A stretch of 64,000 nucleotides of DNA from Variovorax paradoxus B4 (lineage in GTDB: Bacteria; Pseudomonadota; Gammaproteobacteria; Burkholderiales; Burkholderiaceae_C): contig NC_022247.1 of assembly GCF_000463015.1 (NCBI RefSeq), positions 2,480,001-2,544,000 of the forward strand. The letters run 5' to 3'. Of this stretch, positions 38,177 through 47,533 are shown piece by piece. The position numbers were made by a program, and so were the translations under genes. How positions within the stretch are numbered: the first letter of the stretch is position 1; each line of letters opens with the position of its first letter. Below the pieces are notes generated by a model. That model was not told where the DNA came from. It saw only the letters and a program-made list of their open reading frames with translations, and ran no database searches.

Positions 38177-40239
38177 GCGAAACACTCGAGGACAAGGTGC
38201 GCGACGCCTTCGCGCAGGGCGGCGTCCTGTCCCGTGCCGCCGAGCAGTTCCGCGAGCGTTCGGGGCAGACCGAGATGGCGCTGGCCGTTGCCCGCACCAT
38301 CGAGGAGGGCGGCGTGCTGGTGGTCGAGGCCGGCACCGGCGTGGGCAAGACCTTTTCCTACCTCGTGCCGGCATTGCTGAGCGGCGAGCGCGTGCTGCTG
38401 TCGACCGCCACCAAGACCTTGCAGGACCAATTGTTCGGCCGCGACCTTCCGCGTCTGGTCGAGGCGCTCGAACTGCCGGTGCGAACGGCGCTGCTCAAGG
38501 GGCGTGCGAGCTATCTGTGCCTGCACCGGCTCGACCTGGCGCGCCACGATGCATCGCTGCCCGAGCGCGGCAGCCTGCGAACGCTGGCCAAGATCGAGCA
38601 ATGGTCCAAGGCCACGCGAACCGGCGACCTGGCCGAGCTGCCCGGGCTGGACGAGCGCTCGCCGCTCATTCCCCTCATCACCTCCACGCGCGAGAACTGC
38701 CTGGGCGCGCAGTGCCCGCAGTTCAAGCCCTGCCACGTCAACCTGGCGCGGCGCGAGGCGCTGGCGGCCGACGTGGTGGTCATCAACCATCACCTGTTCT
38801 TCGCCGATCTCGCGGTGCGCGAGACCGGCATGGCGGAATTGCTGCCGACCGTGAGCGTGGTCGTGTTCGACGAAGCCCACCAGCTCAACGAAACCGGCGT
38901 GCAGTTCCTGGGCGCGCAGCTCGGCAGCGGGCAGGCACTCGACTTCGCGCGGGATCTGCTCGGTGCCGGCTTGCAGCATGCGCGCGGTCTGGTCGACTGG
39001 CAGCAGCTGGTGGCGGGCGTCGAACGCGCCGCGCGCGAGTTGCGCCTTGCGGTCGGCAAGCAGTGGCCCGGTACCAAGCTGCGCTGGGTGGGGCCGTCGC
39101 CGGAAGGCATCGATGCACAGGTCTGGCAGGACGCCCTCGAAGCCCTGCAGCAGGCCTTCGAGATGGCCGCCGAAGGGCTGGACACCGTCAGCGAGATATC
39201 GCCCGATTTCGTGCGCCTGTACGAACGGGCGCAGCAGCTCGCCAAGCGCGCGGCACGCTTCGCGCTGCCCTGCGAAACCGACTCGGTGCGCTGGGTCGAC
39301 GTGGGCACGCAGCTGCGCCTGGTCGAATCGCCGCTCGACATTGCCGAGGCCATGCGCACGCGCGTGCTCAAGATCGGCAGCGGCACTGCCCATGAAGACG
39401 GCGATGGGGAAGAGGGCCGTGAAGACCGCATGGCACCCGAAGACAACGGACGCGCCTGGGTCTTCACCTCTGCCACGCTGGGCGACGAACCCACGCTGCG
39501 CTGGTTCACCGAGCCGTGCGGCCTGGGCGATGCGCAGGTGCTCCGGGTGCAGAGCCCGTTCGACTATGCCGCGCAGGCCGGGCTCTATGTGCCGCGTGCC
39601 TTTCCGAAGCCCAACGACGCCGCCCACAGCCTGCGGGTTGCGCAACTGGCCGCGCGAGGCGCTGCCGAACTCGGCGGCCGGACCCTGGTGCTGACGACCA
39701 CGCTGCGCGCGTTGCGCGCGATCGGCGACGAGATGAGGCAGCAGTTCGAGCGGCTCGAGGCGGATGTGCGGCCCGAGGTGCTGGTGCAGGGCGAACTGCC
39801 CAAGCGCGTGCTCATGGACCGTTTCCGCGAAGGTGCGGACGCCGGGCGCGCCGGCTGCGTGCTGGTGGCATCCGCATCGTTCTGGGAGGGCTTCGATGCA
39901 CCCGGGGACGCATTGCAGCTGGTGGTGATCGACAAGTTGCCGTTTCCTCCGCCCAACGACCCGCTGGTCGAGGCGCGCTCGCAGCGCCTCGAAGCCCAGG
40001 GGCGCAGTTCATTCAGCGACTATTCGCTGCCCGAGGCGGCCGTGGCGCTGAAGCAGGGGGCTGGGCGGCTGATTCGCCGCGAAACGGACTGCGGCGTGCT
40101 TGCCATTTGCGACACCCGCCTGGTCGCCATGGGCTATGGCCGGCGGCTGCTGGCCGCGCTGCCGCCGATGCGGCGGCTGGAGAGCGAAGCGGACTTCGAG
40201 GCGGCGATCGGCGAGCTCAGGAATTCGCTCTCGGCCTGA
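38173..40239 (+). CDS. ATP-dependent helicase, XPD/DinG (YoaA) family
   Basis: A 688-residue superfamily 2 iron-sulfur helicase. Walker A AGTGVGKT is at 53-60; the DEAH box is 'VVFDEAHQLNE'. Four cysteines C116, C176, C181 and C187 (in 'YLCLHRL' and 'NCLGAQCPQFKPC') fit the 4Fe-4S cluster of XPD, DinG and YoaA. C-terminal motifs 'LVASASFWEGFDAPGD', 'VIDKLPFPPPNDP' and 'QGAGRLIRR' close the second RecA domain. Length (636 for YoaA, 716 for DinG) and lack of a nuclease domain favour YoaA, which helps restart damaged replication forks in E. coli. It starts with GTG overlapping the DUF465 stop and ends at an intrinsic terminator. Confidence 0.9.
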   Translation: MSETLEDKVRDAFAQGGVLSRAAEQFRERSGQTEMALAVARTIEEGGVLVVEAGTGVGKTFSYLVPALLSGERVLLSTATKTLQDQLFGRDLPRLVEALELPVRTALLKGRASYLCLHRLDLARHDASLPERGSLRTLAKIEQWSKATRTGDLAELPGLDERSPLIPLITSTRENCLGAQCPQFKPCHVNLARREALAADVVVINHHLFFADLAVRETGMAELLPTVSVVVFDEAHQLNETGVQFLGAQLGSGQALDFARDLLGAGLQHARGLVDWQQLVAGVERAARELRLAVGKQWPGTKLRWVGPSPEGIDAQVWQDALEALQQAFEMAAEGLDTVSEISPDFVRLYERAQQLAKRAARFALPCETDSVRWVDVGTQLRLVESPLDIAEAMRTRVLKIGSGTAHEDGDGEEGREDRMAPEDNGRAWVFTSATLGDEPTLRWFTEPCGLGDAQVLRVQSPFDYAAQAGLYVPRAFPKPNDAAHSLRVAQLAARGAAELGGRTLVLTTTLRALRAIGDEMRQQFERLEADVRPEVLVQGELPKRVLMDRFREGADAGRAGCVLVASASFWEGFDAPGDALQLVVIDKLPFPPPNDPLVEARSQRLEAQGRSSFSDYSLPEAAVALKQGAGRLIRRETDCGVLAICDTRLVAMGYGRRLLAALPPMRRLESEADFEAAIGELRNSLSA

Positions 40240-40281
40240 AAGGCCGCGGGGGCCTTGCCGCAGCAGGCTCCGCAGACGAAG

Positions 40282-40303
40282 AAAAAGCCCCGAAGGGCTT
40301 TTT
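40282..40303. terminator. Bidirectional intrinsic terminator between helicase gene and bamD
   Basis: AAAAAGCCC (40282-40290) pairs with GGGCTTTTT (40295-40303) around a CGAA tetraloop. It serves the plus-strand helicase gene and, by symmetry, the convergent bamD gene. Confidence 0.85.
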
Positions 40304-40317
40304 GTTGTTTCAGCGGA

Positions 40318-41124
40318 TTACCAGACCTTCCACCACGGGTCGTCCTTGCCCTTGAAGCCGCGCGCCAGATACTCGCTTTGCGGGTAGTTGGTGGTCAGCA
40401 CGCGCTGGGCGTCGTCGCGCAGGTCCTTCATGCCGAGCGCATCGTAGGAGCGGACGATGATGTACAGGGCCTCTTCGAGCGCAGGCACCTCGCGATAGTC
40501 GGACAGCGCAAGCTGCGCCCGGTTGATCGCCGCAAGGTAGGCGCCGCGCGAGTAGTAGTAGCGCGCCACGTGCACCTCGTACTGCGCGAGCGAGTTCACG
40601 ATGTAGTTCATGCGCTGGCGCGCATCGGGCGTGTAGCGCGACTCGGGGAAGCGCGTTGCCAGTTCCTTGAAGGACTCGAACGATTCCTTGGCGGCCTTCT
40701 GGTCGCGCTCGGACAGGTCCTGGCGCGTCAGGAACGCGAACATGCCGAGGTCGTCGTTGAAGTTGATCACGCCCTTGAGGTAGAGCGCGTAGTCGATCGC
40801 CGGGCTGGCCGGATGCAGCTTCAGGAAGCGGTCGATCGTGGCGATGGCGCTGGCCTTTTCGCCGGACTTGTACTGGGCGTAGGCCTTCTCGAGCTGGGCC
40901 TGCTGCGCGAGCGGCGTGCCGGCGGCGCGGCCTTCGAGCTTCTCGTACAGCGGCACGGCCTTGTCGTAGGCGCCGGAACCCGCTTCGTCCTTGGCTTCGG
41001 CGTAGATGCGGTTGGGGCTCCAGCTGGCGGTCTTGTCGACGGAGGTGGAGGAGCAGCCGGCTGCAAGCAGCGCTGCCGCGCTGAGCGCGATCCAGGAGGG
41101 GACCGATAATTTGGCGCGAAACAT
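40318..41124 (-). CDS. bamD: Outer membrane assembly lipoprotein BamD
   Basis: A 268-residue essential subunit of the beta-barrel assembly machine. The lipoprotein signal has the box LAAGC with lipidated C24. The body holds five TPR-like helical repeats (about 45-260): 'IYAEAKDEAGSGAYDKAVPLYEKLEGR', 'AYAQYKSGEKASAIATIDRFLKLHP', 'FPESRYTPDARQRMNYI', 'EVHVARYYYSRGAYLAAINR' in part, which matches BamD/ComL. ATG at 41124 is used; an in-frame upstream start at 41157 overlaps the promoter. It is divergent from rluD, an order seen in many proteobacteria. Confidence 0.95.
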   Translation of the reverse strand: MFRAKLSVPSWIALSAAALLAAGCSSTSVDKTASWSPNRIYAEAKDEAGSGAYDKAVPLYEKLEGRAAGTPLAQQAQLEKAYAQYKSGEKASAIATIDRFLKLHPASPAIDYALYLKGVINFNDDLGMFAFLTRQDLSERDQKAAKESFESFKELATRFPESRYTPDARQRMNYIVNSLAQYEVHVARYYYSRGAYLAAINRAQLALSDYREVPALEEALYIIVRSYDALGMKDLRDDAQRVLTTNYPQSEYLARGFKGKDDPWWKVW

Positions 41125-41156
41125 CACATACGGCTTTCGTGAAACAGTTGCCCTCA

Positions 41157-41162
41157 ATTATA
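41157..41162 (-). promoter_or_regulatory. Candidate -10 box of bamD
   Basis: TATAAT on the minus strand, a perfect -10 hexamer, would give a leader of about 26 bases before the bamD ATG. No good -35 hexamer is seen 16-18 bases upstream, so only the -10 is listed. The region is shared with the divergent rluD. Confidence 0.35.
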
Positions 41163-41180
41163 TCGACCGACCCCCTGGAC

Positions 41181-42164
41181 ATGGTCCCCGACTCCGCCGA
41201 GGCCGACGAGGGCGCCGACCCGGTCGAATCCAGCGAACTGCGGCCCTTCACGGTGGGCCAGGCCGAGCATGGCCAGCGGCTGGACCGCGCGCTGGCCGCC
41301 CTGGTGCCGGAATTTTCTCGCAACTATCTGCAACAGCTGATCGAAGCCGGCGCCGTGGACCTGCAGGGGCGCACGCTCCTGAAGGCTTCGGCCACCGTGC
41401 GTGCCGGCCAGGCCGGGCGCATCGAGCTGCGGCCGACGCCCCAGAGCCAGGCCTTCCGGCCCGAGGCGATGGACATCGTCACGGTGCACGAGGACGAGCA
41501 CCTGCGCATCATCGACAAGCCGGCCGGCCTGGTGGTGCATCCGGCGCCCGGCCATTGGAGCGGCACGCTGCTGAACGGCCTGCTGGCGCTCGACCCCAAG
41601 GCCGCGCTGCTGCCGCGCGCGGGCATCGTGCACCGGCTCGACCGCGACACCAGCGGGCTCATGGTCGTGGCGCGAACGCGGGCCGCCATGGATGCCATGG
41701 TGGCGCTGATCGCGGCGCGCGAGGTGAAGCGGCAGTACCTCGCGCTCGGGCACAAGCCCTGGACGGGCGCGGCAGCCCGGCAGGTCGACGCGCCCATCGG
41801 CCGCGATCCGCGCAACCGTTTGCGCATGGCCGTGGTCGATCTCGAGCGCCATGCGGGCAAGACGGCGCGCACGCTCATCGAGCGCCTGGACAGCAATGCC
41901 GAGGCCTGCGCCGTGCGGTGCACGCTCGAAACGGGCCGAACCCACCAGATCCGCGTGCACATGGCGTCCATCGGGCATCCGCTGATCGGCGATGCGCTCT
42001 ATGGCGGGGCTCCGGCCGCGGGTCTGGGGCGGCAGGCGCTGCACGCCTTCAGGCTCGCATTCGTGCATCCCGTCACGCAAGCGGCGCTGGAACTGCGCTC
42101 CCTTCCGCCGGCCGATCTGGTTCAGGCGTTCCAGACCCTGGGGCTGGATTACAATCGCGCCTGA
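41181..42164 (+). CDS. rluD: 23S rRNA pseudouridine synthase D
   Basis: A 327-residue RluA-family enzyme making pseudouridines in helix 69 of 23S rRNA (positions 1911, 1915 and 1917 in E. coli). N-terminal S4 RNA-binding domain (about 20-80, '[22 protein letters not shown]'), then the catalytic core with '[11 protein letters not shown]', the active-site aspartate in '[14 protein letters not shown]' and '[11 protein letters not shown]'. I use ATG 41181; an in-frame GTG at 41139 would leave only 14 bases to the divergent bamD ATG. No ribosome site decides between them. Confidence 0.92.
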   Translation: MVPDSAEADEGADPVESSELRPFTVGQAEHGQRLDRALAALVPEFSRNYLQQLIEAGAVDLQGRTLLKASATVRAGQAGRIELRPTPQSQAFRPEAMDIVTVHEDEHLRIIDKPAGLVVHPAPGHWSGTLLNGLLALDPKAALLPRAGIVHRLDRDTSGLMVVARTRAAMDAMVALIAAREVKRQYLALGHKPWTGAAARQVDAPIGRDPRNRLRMAVVDLERHAGKTARTLIERLDSNAEACAVRCTLETGRTHQIRVHMASIGHPLIGDALYGGAPAAGLGRQALHAFRLAFVHPVTQAALELRSLPPADLVQAFQTLGLDYNRA

Positions 42165-42291
42165 CGGCCCGAGGGCCGCGCCGGCCACCCCGATGCCGGC
42201 CTTGCGTTGCACTCGCCGCGTGCCGGCAGCGCCTTCTTCCATCCTTCTGAACAAGCGTCCCCGAGACGCCTTTTCCCGGATAACGCAAACC

Positions 42292-43110
42292 ATGAATACG
42301 GCGGATGCCAAGCGCATTCTCGAAACCGCCTTGATCTGTTCGAGCCAGCCGCTGCCGGTGCGCGACATGCGCGTGCTGTTCGACGACGAGCTGGGCGTGG
42401 ACACCATCAAGGTGCTGTTGCTCGAACTGCAGGAAGACTGGGCGCAACGCGGCCTGGAGCTGGTGAGCGTCGGCAGCGGCTGGCGCTTCCAGAGCCGGCC
42501 CGAGATGCGCGACCACCTCGATCGCCTGCATCCCGAGAAGCCGCCGCGCTACACCCGCGCTGCCCTCGAAACGCTGGCCATCATTGCCTACCGCCAGCCG
42601 GTCACGCGCGGCGACATGGAAGACATCCGCGGCGTCACCATCAACTCCCTCATCCTCAAGCAGCTCGAGGACCGCGGCTGGGTCGAAGTGATCGGCCACC
42701 GCGAAACCGTCGGCCGGCCGGCGCTGTACGCCACCACGCGGCAGTTCCTCGACGACCTCGGGCTGGCTTCGCTCGACCAGCTGCCGCTGATCGAAACGCC
42801 GGCCCAGCAGGCGGCGCTGGTCGACGCGCTCGATCAGGCCTCGGGCAACCAGCCCGGCCTGCCCATGGACATTCCGAACGAGTCCGACGCCGATGCTTCG
42901 GCCATGTCGGACTCCGAAGCAGACGCAGCTCCCGCCCTGGCTGCCGTCGAGGCCGCCGCTGCGCAATTCGCCGAGGATGCGGTCTCTCCCGAAGAGCCCG
43001 CGGACATCCCGGCCTCCACGGAAGCCGAGCGTCCCGTCGAGTTCGAAACCGAAGCCCCGTCGACTGACGAGACCGATCCCCACGCTGTTCCTCCCGGAAA
43101 AACCTCATGA
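42292..43110 (+). CDS. scpB: Condensin subunit ScpB
   Basis: A 272-residue SMC-ScpAB subunit acting in chromosome compaction and segregation. Residues 1-180 form two winged-helix domains: '[25 protein letters not shown]', '[29 protein letters not shown]' and '[17 protein letters not shown]' are characteristic. Residues about 205-272 are an acidic Ala/Glu/Asp/Ser tail, longer than in Bacillus ScpB (197), probably disordered. No scpA or smc is nearby. Its stop overlaps the rluB start (ATGA), a pairing of scpB and rluB found in many bacteria. Confidence 0.93.
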   Translation: MNTADAKRILETALICSSQPLPVRDMRVLFDDELGVDTIKVLLLELQEDWAQRGLELVSVGSGWRFQSRPEMRDHLDRLHPEKPPRYTRAALETLAIIAYRQPVTRGDMEDIRGVTINSLILKQLEDRGWVEVIGHRETVGRPALYATTRQFLDDLGLASLDQLPLIETPAQQAALVDALDQASGNQPGLPMDIPNESDADASAMSDSEADAAPALAAVEAAAAQFAEDAVSPEEPADIPASTEAERPVEFETEAPSTDETDPHAVPPGKTS

Positions 43111-44927
43111 GCCCCTCCGACATCGACGACGCGGCCATCGTGCCGGCCCAGCCCGAATCCAAGAAAAAAAAGGCGAAAGCGGCAGTGTCCGGCCAGTCTG
43201 CGGACGCCGAAGCGGGCGCGCCCGCTGCAGCCGCCGGCGAGGGTGAGGCTCCCAAGAAGCCGCGCGCCCCACGCAGGAAGAAAGCCGTGGAACCGGCGAC
43301 CGGGGAGGGCGAGCCCGCAGCAGCGCCTGCGGCAAATGGAACTTCCGACCCCGTGGCTCAGGCTCAGGTGGCCGATGCGGCGCCTGCGGCCGCGCCAATA
43401 GCTGACGAGCCCGGCAAGGCCGCCGCGCCGGCCGCACCCGTCGAACCCCCGGAGCGCCGCGTGGAGGATCGAGTCGAAGAGGACGCCCGTGCGCCCTCCT
43501 ACGACGACGAAGAAGAGGAAGAAGAGCCCGACGAGGAAGAGGACGACCTCGACCGCGCACGCCGTGCCGCCGAGCGCGAGCAGCGCAACGCACCGCCGCC
43601 CGAGCCGATCCGGTTCGCGGACGTGATCTCGGGCCAGTTCGACGCCGACGAAGAGAGCCCTGAAGTCCCGCCGCTCAAGCGCGTGCTGCTGCCGGAGGCC
43701 GACTCGCCCAAGCTGCACAAGGTGCTGGCCCAGGCGGGCCTCGGCTCGCGGCTCGAAATGGAAGCGCTCATTCTCCAGGGCCGCATCTCGGTCAACAACG
43801 AGCCGGCCCACATCGGCCAGCGCATCCAGTACGGCGACCAGGTCAAGATCAACGGCAAGCCGATCCGCTACCGCATCGCGCCGCCTCCGCCGCGTGTCAT
43901 CGCCTACCACAAGCCCGTGGGCGAGGTCGTGACGCACGACGATCCGCAGAACCGCCCGACGGTCTTCCGCAAGCTGCCGCGCCTGCAGCAGGGCAAGTGG
44001 CAATCGGTCGGACGGCTCGACCTGAACACCGAAGGCCTGCTGCTGTTCAGCAGCTCCGGCGACCTGGCCAACCAGCTGATGCACCCGCGCTTCGGCCTGG
44101 AGCGCGAGTACGCCGTGCGCGTGCTGGGCGCGCTCAATGCCGAGGAAAAGAAGAAGCTGCTCGAAGGCGTTCGCCTCGACGATGGCATGGCCCAGTTCGG
44201 CACCATCGAGGAGGGTGGCGGCGAGGGATCCAACCACTGGTACCGCGTCACCATCTCCGAGGGCCGCAACCGCGAAGTGCGGCGCCTGTTCGAATCGGTG
44301 GGCCATGCGGTCAGCCGGCTGATCCGCATCCGCTACGGCGCCATGGTGCTGCCGCGCGGGCTGAAGCGCGGCGCCTGGATGGAACTCGACGAGCGCGACA
44401 TCAACGCGCTGTTCCAGGCCTCGGGCGGCGGTGCGCCGCGTCCGCAGCAGCAGCAACGAGGGCCGGGCCAGGAAGGCGGCGCCGGCGGCGGGCGCAACGG
44501 ACGCAACAAGAAGCGGCGCGGCAATCGCAACGCCGGCGGCGGACAGCAGCAGCCGCGCGACCTGCGCGATCCACGCGACGATGGCCGCGAGGCGCCCATT
44601 CCGAATCCGCTGGGCGAAGGCCGTCCGCCGCGCGGCGAGCGCGGGGGTCGTGGCAACCGGGGCGCCGGCGGCAATGCAGGCCTGCCGCCGCAAGGGCGTC
44701 GTGGCAATAACAACAACCGGGGCAACCGCCAGGGCGAGGAGCGGCCGCCGAGCGGCGCGAACCAGCCCGATCCGATGAAGACCTCGCTCGGCTACATCGG
44801 TGCCGACAGCTTTTCCCGTCAGCGCAAGGAGCAGCGCCAGGGGCCGGGGCGCCGCGGCGGCGGTCCGGCGGGTGGCGGCTTTGGCGGGCAGGGCGGCCCC
44901 GGCGGAAATCGGCGCCGCGGGCGCTGA
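43107..44927 (+). CDS. rluB: 23S rRNA pseudouridine synthase B with long disordered ends
   Basis: A 606-residue RsuA/RluB-family enzyme, which in E. coli modifies U2605 of 23S rRNA (291 residues). Only residues about 198-440 form the enzyme: an S4 domain ('[20 protein letters not shown]') and the catalytic core with Asp305 in '[14 protein letters not shown]'. The N-terminal 197 residues are Ala/Glu/Pro/Lys-rich with an acidic run of Asp and Glu around 135-150. The C-terminal 165 residues are rich in Gly, Arg, Asn and Gln with RGG-like repeats, likely RNA-binding and disordered. It is coupled to scpB by ATGA. The product call is firm; the role of the tails is inference. Confidence 0.93.
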   Translation: MSPSDIDDAAIVPAQPESKKKKAKAAVSGQSADAEAGAPAAAAGEGEAPKKPRAPRRKKAVEPATGEGEPAAAPAANGTSDPVAQAQVADAAPAAAPIADEPGKAAAPAAPVEPPERRVEDRVEEDARAPSYDDEEEEEEPDEEEDDLDRARRAAEREQRNAPPPEPIRFADVISGQFDADEESPEVPPLKRVLLPEADSPKLHKVLAQAGLGSRLEMEALILQGRISVNNEPAHIGQRIQYGDQVKINGKPIRYRIAPPPPRVIAYHKPVGEVVTHDDPQNRPTVFRKLPRLQQGKWQSVGRLDLNTEGLLLFSSSGDLANQLMHPRFGLEREYAVRVLGALNAEEKKKLLEGVRLDDGMAQFGTIEEGGGEGSNHWYRVTISEGRNREVRRLFESVGHAVSRLIRIRYGAMVLPRGLKRGAWMELDERDINALFQASGGGAPRPQQQQRGPGQEGGAGGGRNGRNKKRRGNRNAGGGQQQPRDLRDPRDDGREAPIPNPLGEGRPPRGERGGRGNRGAGGNAGLPPQGRRGNNNNRGNRQGEERPPSGANQPDPMKTSLGYIGADSFSRQRKEQRQGPGRRGGGPAGGGFGGQGGPGGNRRRGR

Positions 44928-44941
44928 AAGCCAGTTCTCCA

Positions 44942-44984
44942 GCGCAGCCTTTCTCGGGGTTTTCACCAAACCCGGAGGCTGCGC
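44942..44984. promoter_or_regulatory. Long hairpin between rluB and ndk
   Basis: GCGCAGCCT (44942-44950) pairs perfectly with AGGCTGCGC (44976-44984), enclosing an inner GGGTTT/AAACCC stem. There is no T-tract after it, so it is not a standard intrinsic terminator; it may protect the rluB mRNA end or act with another factor. TAAAAT (44989-44994) just after it could be a -10 box for ndk, though no clear -35 was found. Confidence 0.5.
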
Positions 44985-45016
44985 CGGTTAAAATCAGAGG
45001 CTTTGTCGACTTACGA

Positions 45017-45034
45017 TGCAACATATTCGTTGCA
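45017..45034. promoter_or_regulatory. Palindrome upstream of ndk
   Basis: TGCAAC (45017-45022) and GTTGCA (45029-45034) flank ATATTC, a perfect 6-bp dyad about 45 bases before the ndk ATG, downstream of the possible -10. It could be an operator or an mRNA hairpin; the protein is unknown. Confidence 0.4.
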
Positions 45035-45078
45035 GTTGTGACAAATCACTTCAAAATCAAAGCTCAGGAAGCACTTCA

Positions 45079-45504
45079 ATGGCTATCGAACGTACCCTTT
45101 CCATCATCAAGCCCGACGCCGTCGCCAAGAACGTCATCGGCAAGATCGTTTCCCGCTTCGAAGCTGCCGGCCTCAAGATCGTTGCCGCCAAGCTGGTGCA
45201 TCTGTCGCGCAACGAAGCCGAGCAGTTCTACGCGGTCCACAAGGAACGTCCGTTCTTCAAGGACCTGGTCGATTTCATGATCTCCGGCCCCGTGTTCGTG
45301 CAAGTGCTCGAAGGCGAGAACGCCATCGCCAAGAACCGCGACCTGATGGGTGCCACGGACCCCAAGAAGGCGGCCCCCGGCACCATCCGCGCCGACTTCG
45401 CCGACAGCATCGACGCCAACGCCGTGCACGGTTCGGACGCTCCCGAAACCGCCGCCAACGAAGTGGCGTTCTTCTTCGCCGGCCTCAACGTCTACGCGCG
45501 CTGA
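45079..45504 (+). CDS. ndk: Nucleoside diphosphate kinase
   Basis: A 141-residue enzyme that moves the gamma-phosphate between nucleoside triphosphates and diphosphates. The family opening '[18 protein letters not shown]' is present, as are '[23 protein letters not shown]' and the phospho-histidine H117 in '[12 protein letters not shown]'. Length equals the E. coli enzyme (143). ATG at 45079 follows AGGAAG. rlmN begins 21 bases after the stop, and the ndk-rlmN-pilW-rodZ-ispG order is a conserved betaproteobacterial block. Confidence 0.97.
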   Translation: MAIERTLSIIKPDAVAKNVIGKIVSRFEAAGLKIVAAKLVHLSRNEAEQFYAVHKERPFFKDLVDFMISGPVFVQVLEGENAIAKNRDLMGATDPKKAAPGTIRADFADSIDANAVHGSDAPETAANEVAFFFAGLNVYAR

Positions 45505-45525
45505 AGCCGTACGCCAGCTGATTTC

Positions 45526-46674
45526 ATGACCACGGCCAACCTGCTCGAATTCGATCTCGAGGGGCTGGCTGCGTTCTGCGAAAAGCTCGGCGAGAAGCGA
45601 TTCCGCGCCACGCAGCTGTTCCGCTGGATCCACCAGCGTGGCGCCAGCGACTTTGCCCAGATGACCGATCTGGCCAAGTCGCTGCGCGAAAAGCTCGCCA
45701 CCACCGCTCGCGTCGAGGCCCTGCCGGTCATCACGCAGCACGAATCCAAGGACGGCACGATCAAGTGGCTGTTCGACGTCGGCGACGGCAATGCCGTCGA
45801 AGCCGTATTCATTCCCGAAGACGACCGCGGCACGCTGTGCGTGTCGTCTCAAGCCGGCTGTGCGGTGGGTTGCCGCTTCTGCTCCACGGGGCACCAGGGC
45901 TTCAGCCGCAACCTGAGCACGGGCGAAATCGTCGCCCAGCTGTGGTTTGCCGAGCACTTCCTGCGCAAGCACCTGAAACGCGACGATCGCGTCATCTCCA
46001 ACGTGGTGATGATGGGCATGGGCGAGCCGCTGCAGAACTACACGGCGCTGGTGCCCGCGCTGCGCACCATGCTCGACGACAACGCCTACGGCCTGTCGCG
46101 CCGCCGGGTGACCGTGTCGACCTCCGGCGTCGTGCCGATGATCGATCGCCTGGGCGCCGACTGCCCGGTGGCCATGGCCGTGTCGCTTCATGCGCCCAAC
46201 GATGCGCTGCGCGACGATCTCGTGCCGCTCAATCGCAAGTATCCGATTGCCGAACTGCTCGAGGCCTGCAAGCGCTACCTGGCGCACGCGCCGCGCGACT
46301 TCATCACGTTCGAATACTGCATGCTCGACGGCGTCAACGACCAGCCCGAGCATGCGCGTCAACTGGTGGAACTCGTGCGCAGCCACAACATCTCGTGCAA
46401 GTTCAACCTGATTCCGTTCAATCCGTTTCCGGCTTCGGGCCTTCTGCGCTCGCCGCAGCCGCGGGTGCTGGCCTTTGCCAAGACGCTGAGCGAGGCCGGT
46501 CTCGTGACCACCGTGCGCAAGACGCGCGGTGACGACATCGATGCGGCCTGCGGACAGCTGGCCGGCGACGTCAAGGACCGCACCCGCGCGGCGGAACGCA
46601 TGGCCCAGCGCCGTGGCTCGGAGCGCACCGTTGTTTTGCATCCGGTTCGCAAGACCGCCCCCCAGGAGCATTGA
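45526..46674 (+). CDS. rlmN: Dual-specificity RNA methyltransferase RlmN
   Basis: A 382-residue radical SAM enzyme that adds a methyl to C2 of A2503 in 23S rRNA and A37 in some tRNAs. The 4Fe-4S motif CxxxCxxC is C112, C116 and C119 in '[14 protein letters not shown]'. 'GMGEPLQNY' follows, and the methyl-carrier cysteine is in the C-terminal '[13 protein letters not shown]' segment. Length matches E. coli RlmN (384). pilW starts 4 bases after its stop, so the two are in one transcript. Confidence 0.96.
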   Translation: MTTANLLEFDLEGLAAFCEKLGEKRFRATQLFRWIHQRGASDFAQMTDLAKSLREKLATTARVEALPVITQHESKDGTIKWLFDVGDGNAVEAVFIPEDDRGTLCVSSQAGCAVGCRFCSTGHQGFSRNLSTGEIVAQLWFAEHFLRKHLKRDDRVISNVVMMGMGEPLQNYTALVPALRTMLDDNAYGLSRRRVTVSTSGVVPMIDRLGADCPVAMAVSLHAPNDALRDDLVPLNRKYPIAELLEACKRYLAHAPRDFITFEYCMLDGVNDQPEHARQLVELVRSHNISCKFNLIPFNPFPASGLLRSPQPRVLAFAKTLSEAGLVTTVRKTRGDDIDAACGQLAGDVKDRTRAAERMAQRRGSERTVVLHPVRKTAPQEH

Positions 46675-46678
46675 CCTA

Positions 46679-47533
46679 ATGAGGATGGCCTTTCCGATGA
46701 CGACCGCGAGCGCGCAGCGGCTGATGGCTGCAGGCTTTGCCGGCGTCGCCGTGGCGTTTCTGCTCGCGGGCTGCGTCAACACCCGAACCACCACCACCAG
46801 CCTGGCCGACACCAGCTCGGGCAAGGGCGCCGAGATGGTGACCGAATCCGACGAAAGCAGCCGGCAACGCCGCGCGCGCCTGCGCATGGAGCTCGCCGCC
46901 GGCTACTTCGAGCACGGCCAGACCACCGTCGCGCTCGACGAGATCAAGCAGGCGCTGGTTGCCGACCCCAACTACGCGGACGCCTACAACCTGCGCGGCC
47001 TGGTCTACATGCGGCTCGAGGATGCCGGGATGGCAGAAGACAGCTTCCGCCGCGCCATTGCCATCAATCCGCGCGATCCCAACGTGCGGCACAACTACGG
47101 CTGGCTGCTGTGCCAGCAGAACCGCTATGGCGATGCGGCCCAGCAGTTCACCGAGGCACTGGCGGTGCCGAGCTACACCGACCGTGCCAAGACGCTCATG
47201 ACCCAGGGCGTCTGCCAGCTCAGGGCGGGCCAGCGTGCCGAGGCGGAGCGCAGCCTCATGAAGGCCTACGAGATCGACGCCGGAAATCCGGTGGTCGGAT
47301 TCAACCTGGCTTCGCTGCTGGTGCAGCGCGAAGAGTGGTCGCGTGCGCAGTTCTACATCCGCCGCGTCAACAACAGCCCTTCGGCCAGCGCCGAGACGCT
47401 CTGGCTCGGCATCAAGATCGAACGACGGCTCAACAACCGCGAAGCAGTGGCGCAGTTGGGAGGGCAGCTGCAGCGGCGCTTTCCGCAGTCCCGGGAGGCA
47501 ATAGCGTACGAGCGCGGGAATTTCAATGACTGA
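46679..47533 (+). CDS. pilW: Type IV pilus biogenesis lipoprotein PilW/PilF
   Basis: A 284-residue TPR lipoprotein (PilF in Pseudomonas, PilW in Neisseria), the pilotin needed to place the PilQ secretin in the outer membrane. Lipobox LLAGC with C32. TPR repeats run from about 65 to 260, e.g. 'AAGYFEHGQTTVALDEIKQALVADP', 'AYNLRGLVYMRLEDAGMAEDSF' and 'HNYGWLLCQQNRYGDAAQQF' in part. ATG 46679 has AGGAG 11 bases upstream (46664-46668). It overlaps rodZ by 8 bases. No other pil genes are in the window. Confidence 0.88.
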   Translation: MRMAFPMTTASAQRLMAAGFAGVAVAFLLAGCVNTRTTTTSLADTSSGKGAEMVTESDESSRQRRARLRMELAAGYFEHGQTTVALDEIKQALVADPNYADAYNLRGLVYMRLEDAGMAEDSFRRAIAINPRDPNVRHNYGWLLCQQNRYGDAAQQFTEALAVPSYTDRAKTLMTQGVCQLRAGQRAEAERSLMKAYEIDAGNPVVGFNLASLLVQREEWSRAQFYIRRVNNSPSASAETLWLGIKIERRLNNREAVAQLGGQLQRRFPQSREAIAYERGNFND

